Below, piece after piece: positions 1 to 12,481 of a DNA stretch of 64,000 bases. How positions within the stretch are numbered: position 1 is the stretch's first letter; every line of letters begins with the position of its first letter. The notes below the pieces were generated by a model. It did no database searches. It was not told the DNA's origin and worked only from the letters and a program-made list of their open reading frames with translations. The position numbers were made by a program, and so were the translations under genes. The DNA lies in assembly GCA_024867545.1 (NCBI GenBank), contig JANFNE010000023.1, positions 1 to 64,000 on the forward strand. Reading direction: 5' to 3'. Origin of the DNA: Phytopythium helicoides. Lineage: Eukaryota > Oomycota > Peronosporomycetes > Pythiales > Pythiaceae.

Positions 1-414
1 CGAAAAACACTTTTTCTCGAGCATTCGAGCCCCCAAAGAGCTCGTCAAGAGTGTGCGGGTCCGACAAGAAGCCGAGGTGGTGCCGTTGGTGATTTTTCTA
101 TGCAGGCTTCCCACGCGCGATAAAAATAACGCGTCGCGAACTTGTCGATGCGTCAATTGCCACCGGGTTTGCCCCAACACCTCCAAATGTGTTTCATCGT
201 GGTGAGCGTCACGATCAGATAAAATGCGTCGCTTCCTGATCATTCTTTATCGTGGACAAAGCAAGCCACCCACACAGAACAAAAACGAACATCCGGAAAA
301 TCACTAAGCACCATATATAATAAGCTAGTACCCGTGGCTAAAGCCGTGCGGAGCACCATGGATAGCATGCTGTACCAGCTCGTGAATGGACGTCAAAAAG
401 CGGCACTCCTGAGA
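1..414. other. intergenic, nothing recognised
   Basis: No ORF with a convincing start, codon pattern or motif is seen on either strand. It lies 3' of the minus-strand gene that ends at 415 and probably holds its 3' UTR plus flank. Confidence 0.5.
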
Positions 415-2837
415 CTAGTGCGAGTATACACTGTCGTACTGCGGACGAAACCCACTGGTAGGAGAGGAATCGACTTCCATCGCAGCGGACTCGCCCTCAT
501 TGCCTTGATCTACAGTAGCACTTTCGGCTGCCTTGCTCACGTTTTTCTTCCCCGCCTTGTCTGACACTAACACTGCCTTCTTCGAGCTTCGGTCAGTCTG
601 TGTTGCTTCTTTCTTTCCCTTGTTTGGGTCTTTCCGCACCTGCTTTGAGTCCACTGCGGCATCTTCCCCGCGTGGTGTAGATACTTTTGCTGAAGCGCTG
701 GCGTCGCCCGCGTTGCGCTTTCGTTTCCTTGTCGTCTCATCTTTCTTGAGGCACAGCGAAGTCGTGATGTAGTCCCCAGGAAGCGGCGCAAGCGGTAGCC
801 GAGCGATATTTTCAGGATTGGGCTCGTACGCATCCACGTCAAAGGTGACGCAGGCCGGACACTTCAGATTCCAGCACTCACCGTTGGGGTCCTGAGCGTA
901 TCATGTGAGCAAATGAGTCCCGAAGCCACCTACAATTGGAAACGCTGGCAACCTTACCTCCTTTTCAACACCGCAGATTTCGCACCGAGGCACAACGATG
1001 AGATCGATCACACTGGGGTCCGTTGCGTCGCGTTCGCCATTTTCTAAAAAGTCGAGGTCGAGACGCGCTTGCCACTCGATCAAGTTTGGACGCTTCTTCA
1101 CACGCTCGCGACGACGCGTCGAGAAGCGCTTGACAAGATCCTGAAAGGCCACGTAGCGCGCAGGAGTTGTGCCCATCAGCATCACGTCATCTGCCAGTCC
1201 GAGGCGTTCTCGGGCCTTGATATTGTTACGATTCCGGCTGTTTTGGCGACCATTCTTGGTCGACTCGTCTTCAATGAGCTCAAGCTCCTTCTTCTTGAAC
1301 ACCTTGAGAACGCGGGATGTCGTCAACTCAACCGTGCAATTGTCTCGGTCTGCTTTTTTGACAATGCCCGTCCCTCTTCTGTTCGGAAGGTTGACCTTGC
1401 GCTCGATCCAAGAGATTCCGTAGTTACCCCGAGTCGAGACGCGACGCGAGCGCTTGCCGCCGCTCTCCTCACCTTGCGAGTCGTCAGTATGCTCGGCCAC
1501 TGCGGAATCGTCCGGGCCGCTACGGGCTCCATCGTCGTCATCGTCGTCGTCATCGTCATCGCCGTCATCGTGCTTTCCACCGTTCGCAGCTCGCCGCTTC
1601 TTTTCGTTCTCAACACTTTTAGCGTAGAGAGCTCGAATCGTGTCCATATCTTCGATCAGCGTGAGCTCGTACGCTCGCTTGGCAGTGTTCTCGCTCGAAT
1701 TAATCAGACGCAGCTGCACCCAACCATTGCCGGAGCGAAGCACGCGACCAATTTTACCCTTGAACTTTCCGACATTGATGCGGCACTTGCGATCGATCCA
1801 CATCTCCGGATCCAGGTCGGACAAGAGCTTGCCCTTTGTCTTTGATCGTGGCTAAAAGAAGTAAGCAAGAAAAAATGAGTTTCAAATATCTGCAGTTCTG
1901 CGTATCATAGTAAAGCATATTACCTCTTCTGCGTCTTCATCATCGTCACCGTCGTTACCCTCATCTTCATGCTCCGTCTCGGCGGCACTGGGTTCCGCTG
2001 CTGTCAAGTGTCTCGGGCGGATGGTAATAACTGTCGCATCGTCCCCTTCCAGCTGAACAAAAATCCCTTCCGTGGAGCGCTGCAGAGGATTTACTATAAA
2101 CATGAGATCACAGTGCATGTTGCTCAGGCGTACCATCGGCTACTTACACCAGTGACAACACCCTTCTTGCCGTCGTGCTTCTTGAGCGGGCGTTCGCGGC
2201 GGTGCAACGCGGCAAGCTTGATCTGGACGTGCGCGCCGTCATCGAAGCCCTCGTCTCCGCTTTCGTCCTTCTGTTCCGCCTCGGATTCGTCTCCTGCCGA
2301 GGCGTTGTCCTCCTCGTCCCCGTCCCCGCCGTAGACGCTCGCGTCGTGGACCGGCGAGGGGTGCGGCGATCCGTTGTCGCTCTCGCTCAGCGGCTGCAGC
2401 GCCGACGCGCGGTACTTGTACACGACGTCTCCGTCGCGGATGCGGACGCGGAACCACGTGTTTGGGTGGTGCGGCACCTCCTCGACGATGCCGATCTTGT
2501 TGGCCGTGTGTGGCAGGCGCGCCTCGACATCCGGCGTCTTGGCGATGCGCACCAGCGCTCCCTCCTCGATCGAGAACGACGCGCGCGTGCCTGCGTGGTG
2601 CGCGTCGGGGTCGTCGTCCTCCTCCTCGACAACGGGCTCTTCCTCCTCCTCCTCGAGCTCCTCGAGCTCCTCGAGCTCTTCCTCCTCCTCTTCCTCCTCC
2701 TCCTCCCCCTCGCCGTCTACAGCGCGCGTCGCCTGCTTGCCACGTCCGTCAGCGCCGCGCGAAGGCTTCCTGGCCGCTGCGCGCGTGCGGCGCGACGCCT
2801 GGCGCCGCGGTCGGCTCTCGTCCGCCAGCGCGTCCAT
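415..2837 (-). CDS. acidic nuclear-type protein with KOW-like segments, 4 exons
   Basis: Exons are about 2837-2150, 2093-1924, 1851-958 and 891-415. The later introns have GT-AG ends and phase 0; the first junction could also be a phase-0 splice at 2147. The N-terminus is basic (RRQASRRTRAAARK), followed by a long Glu run (positions 2630-2700). Short beta-rich segments resemble KOW/Tudor-like modules, for example GKFKGKIGRVLRSGNGWVQL and a related unit near WIERKVNLPNRRGTGIV. A poly-Asp run lies at 1530-1560. Joining the last two exons brings CEIC together with CWNLKCPAC, a possible four-cysteine zinc site. The tail is Lys/Ser rich. Composition suggests a chromatin- or transcription-associated protein (inference). 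I do not recognise the family. It diverges from the Rab6-type gene across about 400 bp. Confidence 0.7.
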
Positions 2838-4183
<1,346 letters not shown>

Positions 4184-4596
4184 CTGTCGCCAGCCGGCTG
4201 TTGTCCTTACTCTCCATGTAGAAGACCCACCCCACACATTTACTCATCAAGGTCAGCACAACGCCGGTTGGTGTCGAAAAAAAGTTGTTTTGCAGACGGG
4301 TTGATTAGTCGAGACGGCGCGAGCTGGCTTCAATATAAAGCAGGGTAGAGAAGCGTTGTTGACCGCCGGTTCCTCTCACGACGAAACACGAGGAAGCCGG
4401 TATTGCTAGGAGCTACGCGCTGGGTGCAGCATCGACGTTGGATGTAGGAAGCTCCTTCACAGAACGAAGTGCTCACATCAGCTCAGCTGTAACTTTCTAG
4501 TAAAGCAGGGTATGTTTCATGTGTGCTCGTGCTGCTCCCATTCCTCCCCTACGCGTATGAACTCGAAATGTACTCTGAACGCACGCACATACGCAA
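4184..4596. other. convergent 3' region
   Basis: This gap separates the convergent 3' ends of the Rab6-type and IFT80 genes. The string TAAAGCAGGGTA occurs twice (near 4336 and 4500). No gene is seen. Confidence 0.4.
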
Positions 4597-6957
4597 CTAC
4601 TTGCGTCGACCGGAGCCGCTCTGTTGCTCCTTCTCGCGCTCAAGCTCCTTCTTCTTGGAAATCGTCTCCCAGTCGATCGTGACCTGCTTGGCACACTGAA
4701 GAAATTTCTTGTCGGTCTCTTGGAGCTTGTTCGCGGCGAGGAACCGCTCGCGGTATGCGAGCACCGTGTCTACGTGGGTACCTGCGTCAGTTGTGTGCTT
4801 GATGGCAAGGTCCAGAGCCCGATCCCAGCGGAACAGGCGGATGTTCATCTTGATGGCGCGATAAATGAGTGGCTTGGGGTGTGCTTGGAGTAGAATCGCC
4901 TCTGCTTCTTCAATGTTGCCTGAGTACAGGGCAAGCTCGGCGTTGCGACGCTCATCGGATGCAATGCCCTTGACATACAGCACAAAGTAGAGTTTGTCGA
5001 CGCAGTCGATTGCAGCGAGTGCGATTTCGGCAGTTTCTAGGTGCCGGCGATGGAGTGCCATCCCTGCGAGACACGTCCAGAGCCCTTTGCTCTTGACGTA
5101 GCGGCACAAACGCACAGCCTTGTCCCAGTCCGCAGACGCTGTGAACTCGTAGAGTATACCTGGGTACGGAGACACGGTTGTCGCCAAGACCGTTCCATCA
5201 GCACGCCTCACCGTGACACCCGTGCCAACAAACGTCGAGACGGTCGCCATTTTGAGAAAGTCGGCACCGTCACGAGACTCGACGATCTCGGAGATCAGCG
5301 TGCGGTCGACGTAAACCATGTTGGGGTACGACCACGTGAGCATTTTGCCGTCTGCGATCGCCACGAGCACCTCAGACGTGTCGTTCCAAGCAGCCGTGTC
5401 AACCTGCGCATGGAGCTTGTATGACCCCTTGGTAGCCAGGCGCGCAAGGTACAAGTCACGGTTCCGGTCGATGAAGAAAACCTTGCGATCTTCGGTGGGA
5501 CCGTAGTGGCTCAGCGAGAGTTCTGAGATCTCAAGCGAGTGTGTGAGCGCAACCGGCAGCTGCTTTCCCGTGTTGATGTCGAACGAGCGGATCGTTTTGC
5601 GGTCCGAGTGGTCGAGAATGGACAACGAGTCGGTGCTTAGCGAAATCGTCATGTGGTTCAGAAACTCGACATGCATACCCGGGAACTTGGGCTGGCTGAT
5701 CGTCTTGCCTTCATACGAGTACACCTGGATGCCGTTGAAATTGTCGGCTGTGATGAAGTGGCACTCGCTTTGGACGATCAAGTTGACGGTCGCGCGTAGA
5801 TCGAAAATGTGTGGCGTGTTCCAGTTCTGCGAGTTGTAGATGAAGCATTGTGTTGCGGTGCACACGATGAGGAAACCAAAGCCGAAAGACATTTCGATGA
5901 CCCGATCTCGAACAAAATCAATCTCCTCGAGGGTCTCATTCATGACGTCGTGCACGTGAATTTTGCGTGGATCCACGAGCCTGACCTCGATTTTGTTCCA
6001 CGCCAGCAATCGATCAATCACCTGGGCGAAAACCGTGGCGCCATTGCCACCGGCAGCGACAAGTTGCGTGCTATCGGAGGCCCACGCAATGTCCATAAGC
6101 GAGCCACACGAAGGTCGTTCGCGGCAGTAAGACCACCCAGTCTGATCACAAAGTCGCAGCAAATTATAGGAACCAACCGCAAACGTGCCGCCGTTCGGGC
6201 ACCACGCAATGGACGTGATAACGTGTTCGCACGGTGCACTCTGGTACAATTGCCGGCCGAAGGCGTCCCAAACGCGGTAGATACGGTCCTCACCTCCCGA
6301 GATGATGCGGTTGTTGATTGGATTCCAGTCGAGGCACAAGATGGAGCCCTCGTGGGCCTTCCACTGGATATCCTTACGGCCAATCTGCACTGTCTTGATA
6401 ACCAGATTGGAGCCATTCGTGAATAAAAGTTGATCGTTGTCAGGCCCCCAGCACACCGCGTAGACCGAACGACCAGTCGAAGCAAGGGTCGACCGAAGAT
6501 TCCCGCTTCGCGACCAAATCTTGATGGTTCCGTCCTCACCAGCCGTCACGAGTGCCGTACCGTCGTAGTTCCACTTGAGCGAGATGATGGCACCGCTCTC
6601 TGACGCTTGAGCACGCTTCTCCTCTCTTCCAAGCTTCGAGATGAGCCGAAAAGTGCCTTGTCATCAAGCCACGATTAGTGCAGATTCAGTCAAGAGAAAA
6701 CGGCAAACAAACTCACCATCGGTGCACGCGACTGCAAAAGTGTCGGCGGCTTGCTTGCCAACCGAGGGGACCCAGTCGACCGCTGTCACGAACACGTCCA
6801 TGGTGGTGACTTTCCCGCTGACCTCGCCGTCCATTCGCCATCGCACGATTGAATTATCGTCGCTGCAGGTGATGGCATCATTTTCTGGCGTCCAGCAGCA
6901 CGCTGTCACAATCTCTGAGTGGTGGTTCTGCGGCAGCTGCGAGTGCTGGAACCGCAT
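4597..6957 (-). CDS. IFT80: intraflagellar transport protein IFT80, 2 exons
   Basis: Exons are 6957-6717 and 6656-4597, joined in phase 1 (GTGAGT donor), giving about 766 aa. The N-terminal half is WD40 repeats, with segments such as WNYDGTALVTAGEDGTIKIW across the splice junction. The C-terminal half has the helical IFT80 region, including WDRALDLAIKHTTDAGTHVD. IFT80 is an IFT-B component needed to build flagella, so the organism should make zoospores (family knowledge). I chose the start MRFQHSQLPQ because it aligns with the usual IFT80 N-terminus; an ATG 26 codons upstream (7035) is also open. The tail is Lys/Glu/Gln rich. It diverges from the membrane-protein gene at 7388. Confidence 0.94.
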
Positions 6958-7387
6958 CGTCGTCGATAGTAGAGCTTTGGAGTGGAGGATTGAGCGCGTT
7001 GGGGTGCAAAAGCGACTGGTCTGGGCAAGCTCCACGACTTTTCACGTTCAAGCGTTCTGAAAATGGATTCCAACCCACTTGCTAGCTAGCGAGTCAAAGA
7101 TGAAGCCATGTCAGTCATGCCACACAAGACTCGCCCAGATGCGATGGGCTTCACCATAGATTATCCTTCTACAAGTTGTTCAGGGGTCAATGCCTCATCA
7201 AGTGCGAGCATGCGATGTATCTGAGGGAGCGTTGAGGAACTCCATGTTGGTGTGGTTGTCCGCAATGAGCTTGATCCCACGCTAGGGCCGCCCGTCCGTT
7301 TCTCAGTCGAGCCGATGGCTGTGCGTCCTTTCAAAGATCACAACTTCAGTGACCAGTCTATCGCCAATCAGGGAGGAACAGAGGTGA
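6958..7387. other. divergent promoter region
   Basis: A 430-bp gap between two divergent starts. No gene or named regulatory motif is visible. Confidence 0.35.
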
Positions 7388-8389
7388 ATGCGAGTGCTCA
7401 AGACTTCGGTGATAGTAGGAATCCTCGCACCGGTCGCGGTTGGAGGCGTCGGGAGGCCAGTCGACTCGCGCTTCGTGGTTCTCGGCACAGATGGCAAGGT
7501 CGTGCCAGACGCAGATCCAAGACAGTACTTGCCCAAGAAGCTACCGAGCGTGTATGTTCAGCGTGCGGGTGAGCAGCAAACGCCGTCACCCCCATCGGGG
7601 ACCAAGCACTCTGAGGGATCTTCGCACACCCAACGAGTGGAGACATACTTTCGACCAAAGGAGCGGGAGGCGGACATACTTGTTCTTGAAGATATTGGGA
7701 AGATCGTGAACCCCTTTGGAGAGGTAGCCTAGAAGTTGTTGCGCGCATATACTCTGTTCACTTTTGCTGACCGCCGATGTAGATGCTGCAGGCGGAAATG
7801 GAAGACGACGAGTTTGCGGGGCCGATCGAATTTCAGGTGAGTGCTCATTCATTGCAACCCCAAGGATGTGCATCCCTCTAAAAGATTCCCAGCAGCTGGA
7901 GTCAATCGAGTCGCCGTCCCCATACTTTCTTGATTCTGAAGTACCCGCTGTCCACGGCGCAATCATCTTTGCCGAGCTGGTATGCTTGGTTTTCTTTTCG
8001 TTTGTGTTTGTGCAATTAATGCTCACTCTTGCTAATGCATTGGCTTGTAGAGCTGCTTGTTTGTAGCTTTCATCGGGTACCTTGTCCATTCGATTCGCCT
8101 GTGGGAGGGCTTCTCACGCGGACAGAAGTACTGCCTCACTGTCGTCTTTGTTTCGGCAGTGCTGTATCAAGGTGCAGCATTTGCGTGGTATGTCGGAATG
8201 CTTTCTCCCGACATAATCCTTGGCCTCTCAAGCCTGATCACACGGATGATCTCGCTCGGGATGGTGCCAATTACCACCACATCTTTCATGGGTCGCGCCA
8301 GAGAGCTCTGCCACGAGCAGCAACCCAGCACAACCTCATCGTCAAGTCGTTCTTCGCGTCGTCAGCGTCAGCGTGCACGATACAGCTAA
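7388..8389 (+). CDS. unassigned membrane protein, 4 exons
   Basis: Exons are 7388-7723, 7783-7836, 7893-7979 and 8051-8389. All introns are phase 0 with GT-AG ends, giving about 271 aa. The N-terminus (TSVIVGILAPVAVGG) is hydrophobic and could be a signal anchor. A charged and polar middle follows. The last exon holds three hydrophobic spans, SCLFVAFIGYLV, YCLTVVFVSAVLYQGAAFAW and a weaker one near ILGLSSLITRMISLGMV. The C-terminus is Ser/Arg/Gln rich. The exon series is convincing because every splice keeps the frame. I do not recognise the family. Its 3' end faces the 3' end of the 1158-aa gene 174 bp away. Confidence 0.7.
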
Positions 8390-8563
8390 GTGATTTTTGC
8401 AAAATGCAATCAACTTGACGGACAAGGAGACTCCATTATGGAGAAGTTTGTACGCTTCTATTAGTATTTGGTATGTTGCACAATTAATCAAGTTTGCTGT
8501 TTAGAGGCATTTTATTGCTTCGGGTTCTCTTGCAATCACGCTAATTATGCATCATGTGAACTC

Positions 8564-11500
8564 TTAGTCCTCGAAACGCAATTCAGCATTCCCTGTGCGA
8601 CCGTCCACAAACAAAATCATGCTCATGGCGATAGCCTCGATGTGAAGCTGTTGCTCAATAAATGTGTTCCCTGCAAACTCTTTAACAAGCTCGAGGCTGT
8701 CAGGGTACAAGATTTTCCACTGGCGGAATGAGGTAGGGTCAAACACCTCAAACACAAGTTCTTGATTTTCAAGCAGCGCGCGTACATGACAGTCGACCAC
8801 CTGATCATCATCACTTCCACTCGGCTTTGCTGATTTTGTTACTTGGTCATCGCCAGTTGTGTCATCCTCATCCGTCAAGACAGAGATGACAGGGAGTACT
8901 GCTCGAAAAATGCAGCGATCGATCTCTATCCGGACAATTTCGGACGATGTTGATAGCTGATAGACTGGTCTCAATCGATTACATAGCCCTCGAACTGCTG
9001 CATTCCAAGGTGCCAACCTCGAAAGTTGACGTCTTTCTTGGCTGAGAGATGAAAACGAAGCAGCAACTTCGCGGCGTCTTCCCATCATCTTTGCGATCGC
9101 AGTTGAGGTCTTTCGAGCTTTTGTTCCATTGGATACTTCAATATGTAAGGCTGATAGCTCACCTCTCAGGTCAACAAGGCGCGATTCAAGCTCTTGGACG
9201 CGTTGCGCAACCGAACCTGGAGTTACAATGGCAAACTCTGGAATCTGTAATTGCTGCTCGTGCGCCGTAGATTTTGTGAGAGAAAGCCAATCTAAACGTG
9301 TAAGCTCAAGTGCGAAGCTGCTGCTTGTAGAACAATGATACAACTCTAGACGGAATGTTTCAACCGTGTTGAATATTGGTGCAGCATCCAATGCATATAA
9401 CGAATATCGGAACCGAATGTGTTCAACTTGGCAAGCTCCTGCAGCGACTAACGATGATTCTGGACCACAAATCAAAGCACGACAAACCCGGGCGTGTGCA
9501 TTATGCTGCGTGTGCCGCGACTGAGAGAAGTTAGAAGCGCGACATAATTCGGCTTCACAGTCATTGTCAGCTCCAGACTTCTGTACGACGTTGGATGATG
9601 GATTCTCGTTTGCTAGAACCTCAAGTTTGCGCCGCAACCGCCTCTGCTGTTTCTCAATGTCAAGTTGGGCCTGCTCATGAAGTAGGTGTTGCTCTCTCTT
9701 TTTCTCTGTCGTCTGACTGGACACTGATTTTAGCTCTGCTTTCAGGTGTTTTCGCTCAGCTTTGTGTGCTCGTCGAAGTTCATGATGCCCTTTGCTTGTG
9801 GTAGTATCTCCATTCCCAACAGGTTCATTGTTGACTATGTTCGCACTCGCACCCCCTCGACTATCAATCTCTTCGATTTGCTTCACAAGCTCAGTGTCTC
9901 TTTCGAGCAGTTTGATGCGTCTGTCATCAAGAACAGCGATTTGTTGCTCAAGCTCGGAGTTCCTGCTTTGCTCTTGTTCTCTAATGCGATCGCACTCGAG
10001 AGAAGCTGCAAGTTCAAGGGCACGTCGGCTATCGCGAAGTCGTTTCTCAGCAACCTCAGCACGCACCATTTCGCCCGTTCTGATCCCCTCGAGTGGCGGA
10101 AGCCAGCCGGGCAATGCCCACGGCCCTGCTCGATTGTCTTGCATTGCTAGTGCAGCTCGATATTCGCTGTAGTCCGAATGTTCTTGAGTTGTACCCGTGT
10201 TGCTATCCTCGCTTGTGATAGGAAGCTTTGGAACCCTTGAGCCAAGAAACCGTAGCTTCGGAAAAACAGACTCTGCAAGTGAACGTCTCAGCTCCGTCGA
10301 CCATGTGTGAGGTAGAGATAGCACACTTGCCAGCGCAGCCATCTCCATAACACCAACAGCTAGTCGAAAAGTTGTACTTGAGCGAGGGTGATACGCGACG
10401 ACTACAAAGCTGCGAACCTGAGTCGGTAGGTGGTAGACTGATACGATAAATGTTCTACCATGAAGCCGAACGCACTTGCAGGCGAGTCGATGCCTAGCAC
10501 GTCGAGGAAGTTTCATAAAAGCTGCTAGTGCCAGCAATCTCTGCTCTTCTTCCCAGCGCAGGTGTGCTTCTCGTTCTAATCGGCGACGAGTGGCCTCGCT
10601 TAGTTGCCGTTCTTGTGAGAGTCTTAATGCCGGCAAAGCATCACAGAGAGCAGATTTGCCTTGCTCGAGAGCTCCATTTGTCCGGTTTATATCGATAAGT
10701 TCTTGAAGTGCATTTGAAGATGCATGGTCTCCATTTCTCATCTGCAAAGAATCGACTCCGATTGCTTTTTCGTTCGGATACTCAAAATACAAGAGTCTTA
10801 TGAGCTCTCGTAGTAGTTCCTGCTTCTTTCCTGCAACAAGAAACTCAGGGCGTTCATGAAAGGCCCACGCCAAATCGTTGAGGGTCACACGCAGTATGAA
10901 AACACGGCTTGTGATTGGATCGTATGCCTCTAGGCGCAGAAACCGTTGACCTTGCGTTAATAAAGGCGAGTTATGAGTATCATCCTCTGGTCGAACAGGT
11001 AGGAGGCTAAGCTGCTCGCGTGTTGATACACCAGCGTCATACAATCGTCCTACTATCCCAACACCATAGATTGACACAAGACAGTAGGTTTTTGAAATCA
11101 TCGCACCGTGGTTTCGCAGCAATACGCCATCACACTGTCTTCGTTGTCGCGCTTTCGTGGGTGATACGCCTTCAAACTTTGCTTTTGGTTTTACGTGCAG
11201 TTTCTGGATTTCCCATCGACTCCACTTGCCTCGATTCAATGGAGATGGAGCAAGTGTCATCCCGAGCCCACGTCGTCTCCGAGATGCGAAGACATCTGCG
11301 TTAGCGAGGATAATATTCAGCTCATCGGGGCGCCAGTCCTTATCACGATCTCTTATAGGTTCCCTCCAGAGCTCAGCTGCTAGGATGGGATACCCTCTGT
11401 GGGCAAGAGAATGACAAGGCATGAGGGCAACTTCGTCATCTGGGACACACTTCTTTGGGAGTGCTGATAGTCTGAGAGCTGCTTCCAATCGAGATAAAGG

Positions 11501-12040
11501 GGATGACTTATCTGAGCTTTGCTCTCGAATTTGCACAATCTCTTCAACAACTATCGCTGGATCTGAGTGGCTGTATTCTTGAGAGCTTCCAAATCCGTCA
11601 ATTGGTAAGTGCAGCCGTGGTCGCTGCAACATTCGGAGCTCGAGTGGCGGAAGTCGACCGCTGATTGGACTGGAGTTTTCAGGCCTTGATGGAGAGCCTT
11701 TTGACCTGAGTGGTGGTGAATTGTGTCTGAAGTCAAGCAGAGGCATCGGTCTCAAAGGGTATACCTCTCTCCGGGAGTTGGATACTGCTTCAATAGCTGC
11801 GATCACATCACACACGTCGATTGAAGTAGGTTTGCCATTGGTCGGACTTTCACATTCACTCGCTCCTGGTCGTCGTCGCTTTCTCCAGCGCGGCACAGGT
11901 GAACTCAAATGAATTTTTGGAAGCCATTGCTTTGAGGAAAACGCGGGTGATCTCGTTGGCGCCATTTCAGAATCTTCATCTCGATCAAGTGTTTGGGCCG
12001 AAAGCAGCGGCAAGAACGTCTGGTGGATTACACCCGACAT
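8564..12040 (-). CDS. large repeat-containing coiled-coil protein, 1158 aa
   Basis: One uninterrupted ORF. Residues 1-300 are low-complexity and basic. Four divergent copies of a beta-rich unit lie near residues 315-417, 522-598, 850-921 and 1034-1145. Each copy has a basic or hydrophobic lead strand followed by a Y/F-D/H-P/C-x-S/T core: EAYDPITSRVFILRV, VAYHPRSSTTFRLAV, LYHCSTSSSFALELT and VFDPTSFRQWKIL. Between copies 2 and 3 (about 655-815) is a charged coiled coil rich in Glu, Arg and Gln. No enzyme motif is seen. A second ATG at 11965 (MAPTRS) is a possible start. I do not recognise a named family. Such proteins are plausible scaffolds in the flagellar apparatus, but that is only a guess. 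Confidence 0.85.
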   Translation of the reverse strand: MSGVIHQTFLPLLSAQTLDRDEDSEMAPTRSPAFSSKQWLPKIHLSSPVPRWRKRRRPGASECESPTNGKPTSIDVCDVIAAIEAVSNSRREVYPLRPMPLLDFRHNSPPLRSKGSPSRPENSSPISGRLPPLELRMLQRPRLHLPIDGFGSSQEYSHSDPAIVVEEIVQIREQSSDKSSPLSRLEAALRLSALPKKCVPDDEVALMPCHSLAHRGYPILAAELWREPIRDRDKDWRPDELNIILANADVFASRRRRGLGMTLAPSPLNRGKWSRWEIQKLHVKPKAKFEGVSPTKARQRRQCDGVLLRNHGAMISKTYCLVSIYGVGIVGRLYDAGVSTREQLSLLPVRPEDDTHNSPLLTQGQRFLRLEAYDPITSRVFILRVTLNDLAWAFHERPEFLVAGKKQELLRELIRLLYFEYPNEKAIGVDSLQMRNGDHASSNALQELIDINRTNGALEQGKSALCDALPALRLSQERQLSEATRRRLEREAHLRWEEEQRLLALAAFMKLPRRARHRLACKCVRLHGRTFIVSVYHLPTQVRSFVVVAYHPRSSTTFRLAVGVMEMAALASVLSLPHTWSTELRRSLAESVFPKLRFLGSRVPKLPITSEDSNTGTTQEHSDYSEYRAALAMQDNRAGPWALPGWLPPLEGIRTGEMVRAEVAEKRLRDSRRALELAASLECDRIREQEQSRNSELEQQIAVLDDRRIKLLERDTELVKQIEEIDSRGGASANIVNNEPVGNGDTTTSKGHHELRRAHKAERKHLKAELKSVSSQTTEKKREQHLLHEQAQLDIEKQQRRLRRKLEVLANENPSSNVVQKSGADNDCEAELCRASNFSQSRHTQHNAHARVCRALICGPESSLVAAGACQVEHIRFRYSLYALDAAPIFNTVETFRLELYHCSTSSSFALELTRLDWLSLTKSTAHEQQLQIPEFAIVTPGSVAQRVQELESRLVDLRGELSALHIEVSNGTKARKTSTAIAKMMGRRREVAASFSSLSQERRQLSRLAPWNAAVRGLCNRLRPVYQLSTSSEIVRIEIDRCIFRAVLPVISVLTDEDDTTGDDQVTKSAKPSGSDDDQVVDCHVRALLENQELVFEVFDPTSFRQWKILYPDSLELVKEFAGNTFIEQQLHIEAIAMSMILFVDGRTGNAELRFED

Positions 12041-12481
12041 TTGAAGCCATCAAAGGTGAGGCACAAGAGGAGACTTGCTGTTTTCAACGTGAATCATGTT
12101 GGGCAGTTGCCAGACGGAAATATGCTGTGAAAGTGGCCAGAAGAGTGAATATAGTATTTTTGGCTGAATGAAATTCTGGCGTTGATGATTGCAGAGGCAC
12201 CACGCTCAACCCCAGCGTGTGTGGACACCCAAAGTTGTATTTAGCTGTATGTGGGATCCTGCTGCCACGACTTTTACCACGCAGAGAGGTGATGTCTCTG
12301 CTCTAATCTCTGCTCGAGCCCATGATGATGTTCAGAAAACACCATTACTCTTGGTGAATTGATGGGATGTGCATGTGGGCTGCAATGAAGCGAGTGAGCC
12401 CACTCGCGGGCTGCAGCATTTCTACTTTCGACTTTAGAAGCAAGAAGTACTACGGAGTGTTTACGCCTCACCGTCGTCACC
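12041..12481. other. divergent promoter region
   Basis: This gap lies between the 1158-aa gene (-) and a secreted-protein gene (+). No confident gene or motif is seen. Confidence 0.35.
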
